Part shown: piece by piece, positions 24,121-33,224 of the stretch
Numbering within the stretch: the stretch's first letter is position 1
Layout: every line of letters begins with the position of its first letter
DNA from: Ensifer sp. BR816
GTDB lineage: Bacteria; Pseudomonadota; Alphaproteobacteria; Rhizobiales; Rhizobiaceae
DNA: 64,000 nt
Assembly: GCF_000378985.1 (NCBI RefSeq)
Contig: NZ_KB905370.1
Span: 6,059,520-6,123,519, forward strand
Direction of reading: 5' to 3'
The notes under the pieces: model-generated
What the model saw: only the letters and a program-made list of their open reading frames with translations
Database searches by the model: none
Told to the model about the DNA's origin: nothing
Program-made: the position numbers and the translations under genes

Positions 24121-26145
24121 ATGAATGAGAACCCGAAGCTTTTCGGAAACGCCCACGCCGGAGAACTGAGCTTCACGCTGCTCGGAGGATTCGCGGTGCG
24201 CTCAACTGGCGGTCAAACCCTGAACCTGCCGACGGCGAAGGTCAGGCTCTTAGCCGCCTATCTGGCGGTGACACCCGGCCAGTTTCAGGGGCGTTCCAAG
24301 CTCTGCGCGCTCTTTTGGGAGGATCGCAGTTCGGACCAGGCCCGGGCAAGCCTGCGCAACGCCCTGGCCGCGATCCGCACTGTGCTCGGCGACCATGTGC
24401 TGATTGCGAGTCGCGAGGCGGTCATGTTCGATCCGGCATACGTCTCGACCGACGTCTACGAACTCGAGGCGCTGGCAAAAGGGGACGCCGGTGTAGCAGG
24501 GGTCGAAACGGCGCAGCGACTGTCGGCGGCCTTCCTGGAAGGCTCGACTATCTCCGGTGAGGAACTCTCGGAGTGGATCGAGTTCGAGCGGACACGATGT
24601 CGAAATCTGTCCGAAACGCTGCTTGGCAGGGCGGCCGAACAGCTTGCGGCCACTGGCGAGGAAGCCGCCGCGGTAGCCCTCGCCCAGCAATTGGTCTCGC
24701 TCGACCCCTATCGGGAAAAGAGCCATCGCCTGTTGATGCGGCTCTATGCGCAGCAGGGGGAGCGCTCGCTCGCCATCGCCCAGTTCCAGAAATGTCGGCA
24801 ACTGCTGGCCGACGAACTTGGAACCGAGCCCTCGCCTCAGACAGTGGCCTTGGCGGACGAGCTTTCAGTGGAAGGAGTACCGGCGCACGAGAAAAGGCGC
24901 GCGGCAGCGGAATCCGCATCAACGCGGCAACAAACGACGGGCGCGGCGCAGGCCGACTTCCGCATTTCCATAGCCGTCCTCCCCTTCCTCCATCCTGTTG
25001 AAGACGCCGATCAGTCGTTCCTCGCCGAGGGTCTCGCGGAGGACCTCATTACCGAGCTTTCCCGCCACAAGGATTTCCTCGTGATAGCACGACAATCCAG
25101 TTTCGCGTTTGGCGACGTGCCCCGCCGCGCCGAACAGGTCGCCCAGGATCTCGACGTGCGTTACGTACTCACTGGCAACCTCAGGCGTCGAGGCGACGAT
25201 CTAAGCCTCGGCGTGCAACTCATCGACACCGCAACGCATCGCACGGTCTGGGCCGAACGCTACGCTCGAAAGCTTGACGCGTTGTTCGCCGTCCAGGATG
25301 AAATCATCAGCCGGATCATCACCGCCGTCGACGCGGAGGTGCGGTCTTCCGAACGCGAGCATGCGGCGCGCAAGCTACCCGACACATTGGACGCCTGGGA
25401 ACTTTTCCACCGCGGTCTCTGGCACATTTACAATTTTTCGATGGACGAAGTCGACACCGCGGAGAAGTACTTTGGACAGGCAACGGCACTCTACCCGCTC
25501 TTTGCGCTTGGCCATGCCGGTCTTGCTCAGGCCGCGGTCGTCCGCATCGTCTGGCAGATGTCGGACAATATCCCCGCGACCCTCGAGTCCGGTCTCAACC
25601 ACGCCCGTTATGCCGTGACCCTCGACGGCGCCCATCCCTTCCCCCACGTCGTGCTGGGCAGATTGCTTACTTGCCAGGGGGAGCTTGCTCTCGCTCACGA
25701 CCATCTGCGCATCGCAACCGAACTCAACCCCAGTTACGCCCACGCCCACTACGCCCTGGCGCAGGTGCATATCTGGGCCGGGCAAGCTGCTGACGCTCTG
25801 CCTTACATAGACCGAGCGATCCGCTTCAGCCCCCGAGATCCTCTTATCAGTATATTCATGACTGTGCGTTCGGTCTGCCTCTTCCTGTCCGGCGATATCG
25901 CTGGTGCAGAAGCCGCGGCCCGTGCTGCGATTGCTCGCCAGGCGCGTGAAAATTGGTCGCGGTTGGGGCTTGCCGCGGCACTTGTCGAGAGCGGCAGGAT
26001 CGACGAAGCGAAGGCAGCCGTGGCCGAGGCCAAGGCGCTCCTGCCGAGCCTTTCGATCGCATCCTTGGATGGACTGATCGGCCGAATGGTACCGGCAACG
26101 CGCCACCGCATCATCGAGGTTCTAAAGCGCGCCGGGCTGGAATAG
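24121..26145 (+). CDS. SARP-type regulator: winged helix, BTAD, TolB-like domain and TPRs
   Basis: This 674-residue protein has four parts. Residues 14-100 are an OmpR-like winged helix of SARP type (ELSFTLLGGFAV start). Residues 105-245 are a bacterial transcriptional activation domain. Residues 280-395 are a TolB/FlgO-like module (ISIAVLPFLH, then FLAEGLAEDLITELSRH, then VRYVLTGNLRR). Residues 400-670 are TPR-like repeats. There is no membrane segment. Such proteins are thought to activate target genes after sensing through the C-terminal part; the ligand is unknown. From the TolB-like module onward it is clearly paralogous to the cyclase protein at 36361. Divergent to the RTX gene. Confidence 0.88.
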   Translation: MNENPKLFGNAHAGELSFTLLGGFAVRSTGGQTLNLPTAKVRLLAAYLAVTPGQFQGRSKLCALFWEDRSSDQARASLRNALAAIRTVLGDHVLIASREAVMFDPAYVSTDVYELEALAKGDAGVAGVETAQRLSAAFLEGSTISGEELSEWIEFERTRCRNLSETLLGRAAEQLAATGEEAAAVALAQQLVSLDPYREKSHRLLMRLYAQQGERSLAIAQFQKCRQLLADELGTEPSPQTVALADELSVEGVPAHEKRRAAAESASTRQQTTGAAQADFRISIAVLPFLHPVEDADQSFLAEGLAEDLITELSRHKDFLVIARQSSFAFGDVPRRAEQVAQDLDVRYVLTGNLRRRGDDLSLGVQLIDTATHRTVWAERYARKLDALFAVQDEIISRIITAVDAEVRSSEREHAARKLPDTLDAWELFHRGLWHIYNFSMDEVDTAEKYFGQATALYPLFALGHAGLAQAAVVRIVWQMSDNIPATLESGLNHARYAVTLDGAHPFPHVVLGRLLTCQGELALAHDHLRIATELNPSYAHAHYALAQVHIWAGQAADALPYIDRAIRFSPRDPLISIFMTVRSVCLFLSGDIAGAEAAARAAIARQARENWSRLGLAAALVESGRIDEAKAAVAEAKALLPSLSIASLDGLIGRMVPATRHRIIEVLKRAGLE

Positions 26146-26624
26146 CCGGGTTTGCGACGGCGATGGAGACAGTCGCCGGCAGAATTACGCTGCAGCGCAA
26201 CAATTCGACAAGCAATTGATAACATTGGGCGCAGGACGTTCCATAGTCGGCCCTCCTTGTTCTTTTTTGGTGCGACGCAATGCAATTACCCCTCTTGGAT
26301 CGCAACAATGCTCTGGAGCAATTGCTAAAATACATGTATCTTTTGAGCTAGATCGTCCTTGCGAGGGGAAGAAATCCGAGGATTAGTCGAAGCAACAAGA
26401 CAAAGATTTTCTATACCAAGCCCAGAGTAGCGCCTGCCGGCTCACATTTTCACGATCTGAGAAAATGACTTGCATAATCTTCTTTAACGCCCTGCTTGAT
26501 CAGACATTTTTTCTATGAAAGGCCGATTTCTGCACCACCGATTCATCGTGAACGAATTATGAACCCAATTTGATATTGCGTGTGTCGTCATTGAAAGGGG
26601 CTTTTGTAACCGGAGTACTAGACG
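26146..26624. other. AT-rich intergenic region upstream of the LuxR-type gene
   Basis: These 479 bases contain no supported gene. They include a 10-base palindrome ATACATGTAT (26330-26339) and GAGCAATTGCT nearby. The stretch is the probable promoter region of the LuxR-type gene. Confidence 0.5.
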
Positions 26625-27749
26625 ATGTCAGATGCGTACCAAGACAAGTTGTTGCTTAGCCTCATTCAAGCAATTTACGAAACGGTGTTATTGCCTTCGG
26701 CTTGGGATCGAATTGTTGTGGATCTGACGAAACTGGCGCGGGCGGAGTCCGGCGTCATCCTCGGATTCGAAGGACTGGACAACAGGAAGATCAGCCTCGC
26801 CGTCAAGGGCGTGCAGAGGTCCGCACTGCTGGACGTGGATACGCTTTCGGCTCTCGACGACGCCACGCTGGCGATGGGCTTGGGAGCGATTGCCACCCTG
26901 CCCGTGACGCTGGCGAACAGTGCCCCATGGTCTTCCGCCTTGCGCCGCTGCTTCGGTGAGGACGGCAAAATTCTCATTCTGCTCGTGTCGAAGGAAGGAA
27001 GCCGGCGCATTGTCGTCGCCTGTTTCTTCCCGCACGCGGCCGATAACAACCTGGCGATTGCCGCCGAAACGCTGATGAAAGTTCTTCCGCATTTTCAGAC
27101 GGCCTTCGCCTTGCAGAAAGCGATGGTTAACGAACGGGAAAAATCGACCCGCACGGAGCGGGCTCTGAGAAGCTGCGCTACGTCATCAGCCATAGTTACC
27201 GCTGACCTTCGCGTAAAATTTGCCAACCGCCGATTTGGTCGATTCGTCGATGCCCCGGGCTCTTACATCGAGTTCAGGGAGGAGGCGCTCGAATTCCAGG
27301 ACGACGAGCTTCAATCGGAGATCGAAGATCTGATCGAGCAAGCGGGCGTCAACAAGCACGATCATCACCTGCGCTGGGCAAAGAGCAAGCGAACCGGGGT
27401 GAGCTGGATTGTCAGCGTCGATTTCTTGTCGTTTGGCAACGACACCTATCGATTTGGCAACGTCTTCTCCAGCAACGAGCCGAGCTTTCTCCTGACGATC
27501 CGCGAATTGAGCCGGAACACCTTGCTAACGCCCGAGGATATCAAATCGGTGTTCGGGCTCACACCAACGGAAGCTGCGTTGGTGCATTCGCTTGCCAACG
27601 GCGACGCTCCCTCCGACATCGCCAAACGCCGGGGCGTTTCGAAGAACACTGTCCACAATCAACTGGCCTCGGCGATGGGGCGCCTCGGGGTGCGCCGCCA
27701 GGCGCAGCTTTTGAGTTCGCTCGCCGTGCTCTCTTTTTTCACGAAGTGA
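26625..27749 (+). CDS. LuxR-family transcriptional regulator
   Basis: This 374-residue protein has a C-terminal LuxR/GerE helix-turn-helix (about residues 305-365). It starts FGLTPTEAALVHSLANG and includes the recognition helix region VSKNTVHNQLASAMGRLGV. The N-terminal 300 residues have no autoinducer-binding signature and look like a GAF/PAS-type sensory region (ATSSAIVTADLRVKFANRRF is PAS-like). Cytosolic. The signal is unknown. It converges on the curlin-csgH pair (41-base gap), which makes that pair a plausible but unproven target. Confidence 0.85.
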   Translation: MSDAYQDKLLLSLIQAIYETVLLPSAWDRIVVDLTKLARAESGVILGFEGLDNRKISLAVKGVQRSALLDVDTLSALDDATLAMGLGAIATLPVTLANSAPWSSALRRCFGEDGKILILLVSKEGSRRIVVACFFPHAADNNLAIAAETLMKVLPHFQTAFALQKAMVNEREKSTRTERALRSCATSSAIVTADLRVKFANRRFGRFVDAPGSYIEFREEALEFQDDELQSEIEDLIEQAGVNKHDHHLRWAKSKRTGVSWIVSVDFLSFGNDTYRFGNVFSSNEPSFLLTIRELSRNTLLTPEDIKSVFGLTPTEAALVHSLANGDAPSDIAKRRGVSKNTVHNQLASAMGRLGVRRQAQLLSSLAVLSFFTK

Positions 27750-27789
27750 ACACCGCGGTGCATCCGCGACCGCCAGGCGTCGTGTCGCG

Positions 27790-28092
27790 TCAAGGAACCG
27801 AACTTTCGCACAGCAGCGTTCCGTCGGCCCGATAGACAGACAAGCGGGCCGCCCAGACGTCAGGCGCGGTGCTGACCAGGATCGTTGAGAGCTCTTGCCG
27901 TCCTGCCCGCAGGCTCGCGAACTCGCCGGCTTGCACGTTCGTGGATGATCCCGTCGTCACCTTGAAGTGATAGGTTCCCCTTTCGCTCCAGTCGCTGTGT
28001 AACGTCGCGACCAGGGAGGTCAGGTTGTCGAGGCTGTGTTGCTCGATCACGCATTCTATCGGGGCATAAGCAACTGCATCCAGGCTGATCAT
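27790..28092 (-). CDS. csgH: CsgH-like curli assembly/chaperone protein
   Basis: This 100-residue, beta-rich protein matches CsgH, the alphaproteobacterial protein that holds curlin subunits unfolded in the periplasm and inhibits premature amyloid formation. Recognisable segments are IECVIEQ, RGTYHFKVTTGSS and VQAGEFASLRAGRQ. GGAG precedes the ATG. Oddly, no signal peptide is visible; the first residues (MISLDAVAYAPIE) are not hydrophobic enough. Export must use another start, another route, or the function is altered. It lies downstream of the curlin gene on the same strand, separated by a strong hairpin. Confidence 0.75.
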   Translation of the reverse strand: MISLDAVAYAPIECVIEQHSLDNLTSLVATLHSDWSERGTYHFKVTTGSSTNVQAGEFASLRAGRQELSTILVSTAPDVWAARLSVYRADGTLLCESSVP

Positions 28093-28128
28093 GGCCTCGT
28101 CTCCGAAAGATTTAAGACGAATATAGAA

Positions 28129-28152
28129 GACCGGCCGCCTTGGCGGCCGGTC
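28129..28152 (-). terminator. Hairpin between the curlin gene and csgH
   Basis: GACCGGCCGCC and GGCGGCCGGTC are perfect 11-base arms. On the minus strand the stem is followed by TTCTATATTC, a T-rich run, so it should terminate much of the curlin transcript and lower csgH expression relative to the subunit. It could also protect the curlin mRNA 3' end. Confidence 0.75.
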
Positions 28153-28164
28153 GATCGAAAGCGA

Positions 28165-28524
28165 TCAGTCCTGCACAGTTATGGAGAGGTTTCCCTCGCC
28201 GTCTTGGTGGGTCAGCGACTTGTTGCCCCAGCCGAACTGGAACGTGCCGGAGGCGTTGTACTTGCCCTTCTGCAAGGTGATCGCCTTATGGTCCTTTCCG
28301 AATTGCGCCGTTCCCGAAATGTTGCCGTTGCCATTCTGGACCGAGACGGACTGGTTGCCCTTCCCGACCTGCCCGGTGCCGGAGAAGTTGCCCCAGCCGG
28401 ACTGGCCCGTTGCAGACATATTGCCGAAGCCCGACTGGCTGGTGACGGATACGTTGTTGCCGGCATACGCCGCAGAAACAGCCGAAAATGCGAGAAGCGC
28501 GGATATTGCGAGGGTTTTAAACAT
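28165..28524 (-). CDS. Curlin-repeat amyloid subunit (CsgA-like)
   Basis: This 119-residue protein has a signal peptide (residues 1-21, ending AYAG). About eight imperfect 11-residue units of the curlin type Q-x-G-x-x-N-x-S-x-T follow, for example QSGFGNMSATG, QSGWGNFSGTG and QFGWGNKSLTH. Pairs of units make the strand-loop-strand of curli fibres. GGGAG lies 9 bases before the chosen ATG; an ATG two codons earlier is too close to it. The outer membrane pore CsgG and the accessory CsgE/CsgF are not in the window. Confidence 0.85.
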   Translation of the reverse strand: MFKTLAISALLAFSAVSAAYAGNNVSVTSQSGFGNMSATGQSGWGNFSGTGQVGKGNQSVSVQNGNGNISGTAQFGKDHKAITLQKGKYNASGTFQFGWGNKSLTHQDGEGNLSITVQD

Positions 28525-28972
28525 GACCATGTCTCCCACTTGAACGCCATCATGGCGCAAGGAAACCGTCGCAAATTAACACCATTTAGTATTCAACGAC
28601 ACCTAACTAGTAGAACTGTATGTCTCATACGTATGACGAGAGTTTTATCACAGCGATGTCGGCACATTCGTTCGTGAATTTGGTGGGTTTATACTATATG
28701 AATTGCAGGAATTGACCCAACCCAAAGGTTCATATTCCCCTCAATTGCAATCTTTCATATTTTCTCAAAATCCCATTGCTCGTTTCCGGCGACATCGTTC
28801 GCGCGCAGAGACGGCGCAGCGAGGCCACTCTTTCTTTACCAATTGCTGAAATACTATCAGCGAACGCCTTGTTCGCCTCGATACGGATCCGCCAAACGCG
28901 TGAAATCCAGGGGCCCGACTGAGCAGTACCGAGTGTCAGTGGATAGGGGAAAACGTTCTGAACGCCGACGAT
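28525..28972. other. AT-rich intergenic region upstream of the curlin gene and the barrel gene
   Basis: These 448 bases lie between divergent genes and are low in GC for this genome. They contain the perfect 12-base palindrome at 28625-28636. No supported gene. Confidence 0.5.
28625..28636. promoter_or_regulatory. 12-base palindrome TCATACGTATGA upstream of the curlin gene
   Basis: A perfect palindrome about 100 bases upstream of the curlin start codon in AT-rich DNA. It is a candidate regulator site, possibly for the nearby LuxR-type protein; the link is only positional. Confidence 0.4.
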
Positions 28973-30298
28973 GTGGAGCGGCATTCCTCGACCGAAGGGC
29001 CGCGCGGGAGCATCACCACGTTCCTTGTTCGATTGCCGGGCGGCTTCGCCGGTGTCTTGGCGATCTTTGCCTGTTGCCAGCAGTCAACCGATGTTCGAGC
29101 CGACGAGCCGGTCAAGGCGACGTTGAATTCGCCCGACGTCCCGACTTTCTCCTGGAATTTTGGCGCCAGGTGGGACGACATCGACACGCCGGACCTATTC
29201 TCGCACGTCGCGTTGCTGGGCACGCCCCAGTCTGGTCCCGATCCGCCCGATACAGTCGGCATCAGATCCGCTTTCTCCTTCCGGCTGCCGCTTGAGGATG
29301 CGGGATTCGGCCCGTTCTTCCTGGAGTTGAACGGGGCGGTGTCACATGCAAGCGGCACCTCCTGGAACATCGCGCGGCCAATCGGCAACAGCTTCGACCT
29401 TGCTGCCGGCGACCCGGCCGGTGGGAGTATCTCCCTGGCGACGGCCACGGATCCGATGGGAGCAACCGCCGCCGGCACGATCCATTTCACGGATAGCTCG
29501 GGCGACAGCGCCTCAATCATCGCCCTCGCCCACTCGCCGGCAGGAAGCGGCAATGCCGTCACCCAATATGCGACCAGTGGCACGCATACCGGCGCAGCGT
29601 TCCTGGCGCTGGTCACCGGTGGCGGTACCCCGTCGGCCGCCGCTTACGCCGCTTTCGCCGACGATCGCGGCCTCTTCTTCCAGGCGCTCGGCGAGGTCGA
29701 TGGAAGTGTCGCAGCATCGACCCTGGAGCAACGCTCGAGCCAATTCGATCAGACGCTCTTGCTCGGAACTTCCCTCGATCTTGGAAACGGCTGGACGATC
29801 ACCCCGAGGCTCGGCCCGACCTATCGTTCGACAAGACGGGACACCGTGCTCCGCACGGAAGTCGACATCGATGAAAGCGTCGCGTCCGGTGCCGTGATTC
29901 CGGCAATCGGCTATCATGAGAAGGTAGAGCTTTCCGCCGACTATTACGGCGTCGTCTCCGGTTTCAGCGCGGAGAGATCTGTCGCGGAAAACGTTTGGCT
30001 TCAGTTCAACGTTAGCGCGGGTGTCGCCCACTATCGGGCGCGCCTGGACAATCGCGCCACCGCAGTCTTCCCCGATGCCGGCGTCACCCTTTCCTCCTCC
30101 GAGCAAAGGCGAAGCGGCGGCACCTTCCTCGCCGATATCAGTGCCGCTGTGATCTTCTCATCACAGGAAAGCCTTTCGGTGAAGTTTGAGGCCGGCACCG
30201 GTTTCCTCGCCGACGTGCCGATTTATCGGACAGGCACGCTCGGAACGGACGAGACGCAGAGCTACTATCTCGCTGTCGGGCTGCAACATCGGTTCTGA
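28973..30298 (+). CDS. Outer-membrane beta-barrel protein
   Basis: This 441-residue protein has an N-terminal hydrophobic export segment (about residues 15-35). The body alternates polar and hydrophobic residues, with many Gly, Thr and aromatic girdle residues, and it ends in phenylalanine (YYLAVGLQHRF), the usual C-terminal signature for BAM-dependent insertion. The last 200 residues look like a transmembrane barrel (LGNGWTITPRLGPTYRS, KVELSADYYGVVSG). No enzymatic motif. The start is a GTG without a clear ribosome site. It is divergent from the curlin gene and might serve surface display, which is speculative. Confidence 0.65.
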   Translation: MERHSSTEGPRGSITTFLVRLPGGFAGVLAIFACCQQSTDVRADEPVKATLNSPDVPTFSWNFGARWDDIDTPDLFSHVALLGTPQSGPDPPDTVGIRSAFSFRLPLEDAGFGPFFLELNGAVSHASGTSWNIARPIGNSFDLAAGDPAGGSISLATATDPMGATAAGTIHFTDSSGDSASIIALAHSPAGSGNAVTQYATSGTHTGAAFLALVTGGGTPSAAAYAAFADDRGLFFQALGEVDGSVAASTLEQRSSQFDQTLLLGTSLDLGNGWTITPRLGPTYRSTRRDTVLRTEVDIDESVASGAVIPAIGYHEKVELSADYYGVVSGFSAERSVAENVWLQFNVSAGVAHYRARLDNRATAVFPDAGVTLSSSEQRRSGGTFLADISAAVIFSSQESLSVKFEAGTGFLADVPIYRTGTLGTDETQSYYLAVGLQHRF

Positions 30299-30525
30299 CG
30301 AACGGCCCCACGGTCATGAGCCCAAGCGCGCCACTCCCCCGATGTTGCCGCAGCCGTCAGCTTCCTGTCGCCGTTGGTGGCATGGCCATTCCCGAAATAT
30401 ACGGCAGGTTGCGCAAGAATCGATCGTGCACCGTTACATTTCGCCCTGAAAAGTTACTGGACCGTGGCGGCTGATCTGCGAAGATGTGTCGGCAAATCAG
30501 CGAATTGATTTCAGTATCAATTTAG

Positions 30526-30555
30526 ATCAGAGCTCACTGGGAAGTGAGCTCTGAT
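30526..30555. terminator. Perfect 13-base stem, 4-base loop hairpin
   Basis: ATCAGAGCTCACT, loop GGGA, AGTGAGCTCTGAT. There is no T-run on either side, so this may be a transcript-end or processing structure rather than a classical terminator. Confidence 0.5.
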
Positions 30556-30694
30556 TGGAGAAGCGAACCGGCGGAGCTCGCGGCGGCTCACGGGGAAACG
30601 TGCTGATCGGTATAGCCCAAAGGCATTACAGGGCGGGCGCGACATACCGCCAAAAATAACTTCGCCATAGGTGGGACATTTCACCGCATTTTTT

Positions 30695-30723
30695 GAGGGC
30701 CCGCTTGCTGACCGCGGGCCCTC
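30695..30723 (+). terminator. Rho-independent-type terminator
   Basis: GAGGGCCCGC pairs with GCGGGCCCTC across a 9-base loop and is followed by TCTTTGTCT on the plus strand. It lies about 400 bases beyond the barrel gene and just before the converging TRAP permease gene. Confidence 0.6.
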
Positions 30724-30766
30724 TCTTTGTCTCAAGACACCGCGGCACCGTTCGCCGGACCCCGCC

Positions 30767-32506
30767 TCAGCCATAGAGATAGTTCGGCAGCCACAGCGTC
30801 ATGCCAGGCCAGACATACATGATGATCATGCAGACAATGACGATCAGCATATACGGCATCATGCCCGCGAAGATCTGCCTGAGCGTGACGTGCGGCGGTG
30901 AGACGCCCTTCAGATAATAAGCCGACATGGCGACCGGTGGTGACAGGAAGGCCGCCTGGAGATTGACGAAGACCAGAACACCCCAGACGATCGGATCGAT
31001 GTCGAAATGCCTGAGCATCGGCAGGAAGATCGGCACGAAGATGATGATGATCTCCGTCCATTCGAGCGGCCAGCCGAGAACGAAGATAATCGCCTGCGAC
31101 AGAATCATGAACTGCAGCGGCGTGAGATCGAGGGCAAGCACCCATTGCTCGACGAGAGCCTGGCCGCCGAGGATCGCGAAGACCGCGGAAAAGAGCGCCG
31201 AGCCGACGAAGAGCCAGCAGACCATCGCCGTCGTCTTGGCCGTCAGGAACACCGCTTCCTTGGTTCTCTTCCAGTTGAGCGTTCCGGCCTGCAGTGCGAG
31301 CAAAAACGCCCCCGCTGCCCCGACCGCGGCGGATTCCGTCGCGGTCGTGATGCCGAAGAGTATGACGGCAAGCACGACGATGGTGAGAATAGCAAGCGGC
31401 ATGACGGAGGAGGCCAGAAGTTTCACCACCTGCAGACGCTCCGCAGTCATGTTCCGGTAATAGCGCACGATGAGGATCAGCGCCACTGCCGCCGCCAATC
31501 CGAACCACAGGTAGAAACTCGTCGCCGGTCCGTCGGCAACCGCCGGCCCGGCATCCGTCGGAGCTGCCCCGAGTTCCTCCAGTCCCTCCGGCGCTTCGGC
31601 TTCGACCGCCTGCGGATGGATGACCACATACCACCAGACAAGTGCCAGTGTGCACGCGGTCAGAAGAAAAGGCACGAGCGCTGCAACTGCATTCTTGGAG
31701 AGCTTCCAATAGGTAAATCGCCCTTCCTCCGTCTCGATCGCCAATGCCCTCCGCGGCGAGACGAGCGCGGTCAAAAGCCCGACCAGCATGTTGCGCGAAT
31801 AGAGTGTCTCGAAGCGCCTCATCCAGGCCGGCACCGGAACGCGCGTCTGTTCTTCAGGCAAGGCCGGCGCGATCTTCGGGTTGAGCGCCGCCCAGCCGAG
31901 AACATAGGCAAGATAGAGAAGCGCCAGAAAGAAGCCGGGGAACATCGTCGCGGCATAGAGCTTGACGACCGATTGCCCGGCGACCGCTGCGTAAACGATA
32001 ATCATGACCGAGGGCGGGATCAGGATGCCGAGCGTGCCACCCGCGGTGATGACGCCCGAAGCGAGCTTCACGTCGTAGCCGGCGCGCAGCATCGGGTTCA
32101 TGGCGATCACCCCCATCAACACCACCACCGCACCGACCAGGCCGCTGGCGATGCCCCAGAAGGTGCAGATGATGAGTGTCGTCACCGCAAGCGACGCGGG
32201 CACGCGGCGGAAGGAGAGCTGGACGCTGTAGAACATCTTGTCAACGAGGGCGCCGCGCTCCATCACGTAGCCCATCAGCACGAAAAGCGGGATGCAGATC
32301 AGCACGTCGTTGGTCATCGCGCCATAGGTGCGCTGGACCATCAGATCGAAGACGCGGTTGTCGATCCAGTGCTCGGCGGGATTGTAGAAGGCGTAGAAGC
32401 CGAAGACCATTCCGAGCCCCATCAGCGTGAATGCCGTCGGGAATCCCATGAGGATCACGACAACGATCAGCATCAGCATCGTCAGTCCGAGAAACGGATC
32501 GCTCAC
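30767..32506 (-). CDS. TRAP transporter large permease (DctM family, long FcbT3-like form)
   Basis: This 579-residue, multi-helix membrane protein is the ion-coupled translocation subunit of a tripartite ATP-independent transporter. The DctM hallmarks are clear (MGFPTAFTLMGLGMVFGF at the start, FWGIASGLVGAVVVLMGVIA, GTLGILIPPSVMIIVYAAVA). It is about 150 residues longer than typical DctM because of an insertion around residues 225-370 with extra hydrophobic helices, as in large permeases of the FcbT/TakM (chloroaromatic or 2-oxo acid) group. The start overlaps the small permease stop (ATGA). Substrate not determinable. Confidence 0.93.
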   Translation of the reverse strand: MSDPFLGLTMLMLIVVVILMGFPTAFTLMGLGMVFGFYAFYNPAEHWIDNRVFDLMVQRTYGAMTNDVLICIPLFVLMGYVMERGALVDKMFYSVQLSFRRVPASLAVTTLIICTFWGIASGLVGAVVVLMGVIAMNPMLRAGYDVKLASGVITAGGTLGILIPPSVMIIVYAAVAGQSVVKLYAATMFPGFFLALLYLAYVLGWAALNPKIAPALPEEQTRVPVPAWMRRFETLYSRNMLVGLLTALVSPRRALAIETEEGRFTYWKLSKNAVAALVPFLLTACTLALVWWYVVIHPQAVEAEAPEGLEELGAAPTDAGPAVADGPATSFYLWFGLAAAVALILIVRYYRNMTAERLQVVKLLASSVMPLAILTIVVLAVILFGITTATESAAVGAAGAFLLALQAGTLNWKRTKEAVFLTAKTTAMVCWLFVGSALFSAVFAILGGQALVEQWVLALDLTPLQFMILSQAIIFVLGWPLEWTEIIIIFVPIFLPMLRHFDIDPIVWGVLVFVNLQAAFLSPPVAMSAYYLKGVSPPHVTLRQIFAGMMPYMLIVIVCMIIMYVWPGMTLWLPNYLYG

Positions 32507-33171
32507 GGCTCCTCCTCTCCCCCGAGGCCGCGTTGCCGCGCCGCTCTGTCGATGTCCTGTGCCCGCTCGATCGCCGCCTCGCGCGCCTCTATGTCGACAT
32601 GCTCGCTATGGGCAAGCTGCTCGGCGACGACGTCCATCTCCTCGACGTCCTCCATTCTGCGTGGCCATTCACCGGTCCTCAGACAGGCGATGCAGCGCAC
32701 GATCTCGGCGACCCCCTGCAGCATCACGAGAGCGCCGGCCACCGGAATGACGGTTTTGAAATAGTAGATCGGCGGGCCTTCCGCCGTCACGGTCGAGTGC
32801 TCACCGATCCGCCAGGAAAGTGCGGCATAGTCGTATCCGGCATAGACGAGGGCCGCGACGCCCGGCAGGAAGAAAAAGACGTAAAGCGCGAGATCGAGCG
32901 CGGCCTGCGTGCGCGGCTTCAGCGAGCTGTAGATGAAATCACCGCGCACATGAGCGTTCTGCGCCAGCGCATAGGCACCCGCCAGCATGAACAAGCTGCC
33001 GTAAAGCATGTTGCTCGCGTCGAAGATCCAAGCGGTTGGCGCGTTCAGGATGTAACGTTTGAACACCTCGACGCAGACGAGGGCCATCAGCCCAATGATC
33101 AGCCATGCGGCAGCCTTGCCGACCAATACGCTGATCTCGTCGATCCTGATCAAAAAACGCTGAACGTCCAC
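32503..33171 (-). CDS. TRAP transporter small permease (DctQ family)
   Basis: This protein of about 222 residues has four membrane helices (roughly 14-34, 54-70, 92-112 and 140-160) and the DctQ pattern VCVEVFKRYILNAPTAWIFD. A long charged C-terminal tail (from about residue 165, rich in Glu and Arg) is unusual for the family. It pairs with the large permease, whose start overlaps its stop by four bases. I chose the GTG at 33171 because a GGGGGGAG run precedes it; a GTG at 33204 gives 11 more residues. Confidence 0.88.
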   Translation of the reverse strand: MDVQRFLIRIDEISVLVGKAAAWLIIGLMALVCVEVFKRYILNAPTAWIFDASNMLYGSLFMLAGAYALAQNAHVRGDFIYSSLKPRTQAALDLALYVFFFLPGVAALVYAGYDYAALSWRIGEHSTVTAEGPPIYYFKTVIPVAGALVMLQGVAEIVRCIACLRTGEWPRRMEDVEEMDVVAEQLAHSEHVDIEAREAAIERAQDIDRAARQRGLGGEEEP

Positions 33172-33224
33172 GCGCTCCCCCCAAATGGCCCACGCTCCGA
33201 TCACGCGTCACCGGCATCGGCCCA

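Larger units (their letters stand above)
30299..30766. other. Intergenic region with two hairpins
   Basis: These 468 bases lie between converging genes. They hold a 13-base-stem hairpin at 30526-30555 and a terminator-like hairpin at 30695-30723. No gene supported. Confidence 0.55.

Noticed and set aside
27753-27762. Small palindrome CACCGCGGTG between the LuxR-type gene and csgH
   Set aside because: Too short to be meaningful in GC-rich DNA and not in a promoter position.
31007-32764. 585-codon plus-strand frame opposite the TRAP permeases
   Set aside because: His/Arg/Glu-rich shadow of a membrane protein gene; both TRAP permeases are clear on the other strand.
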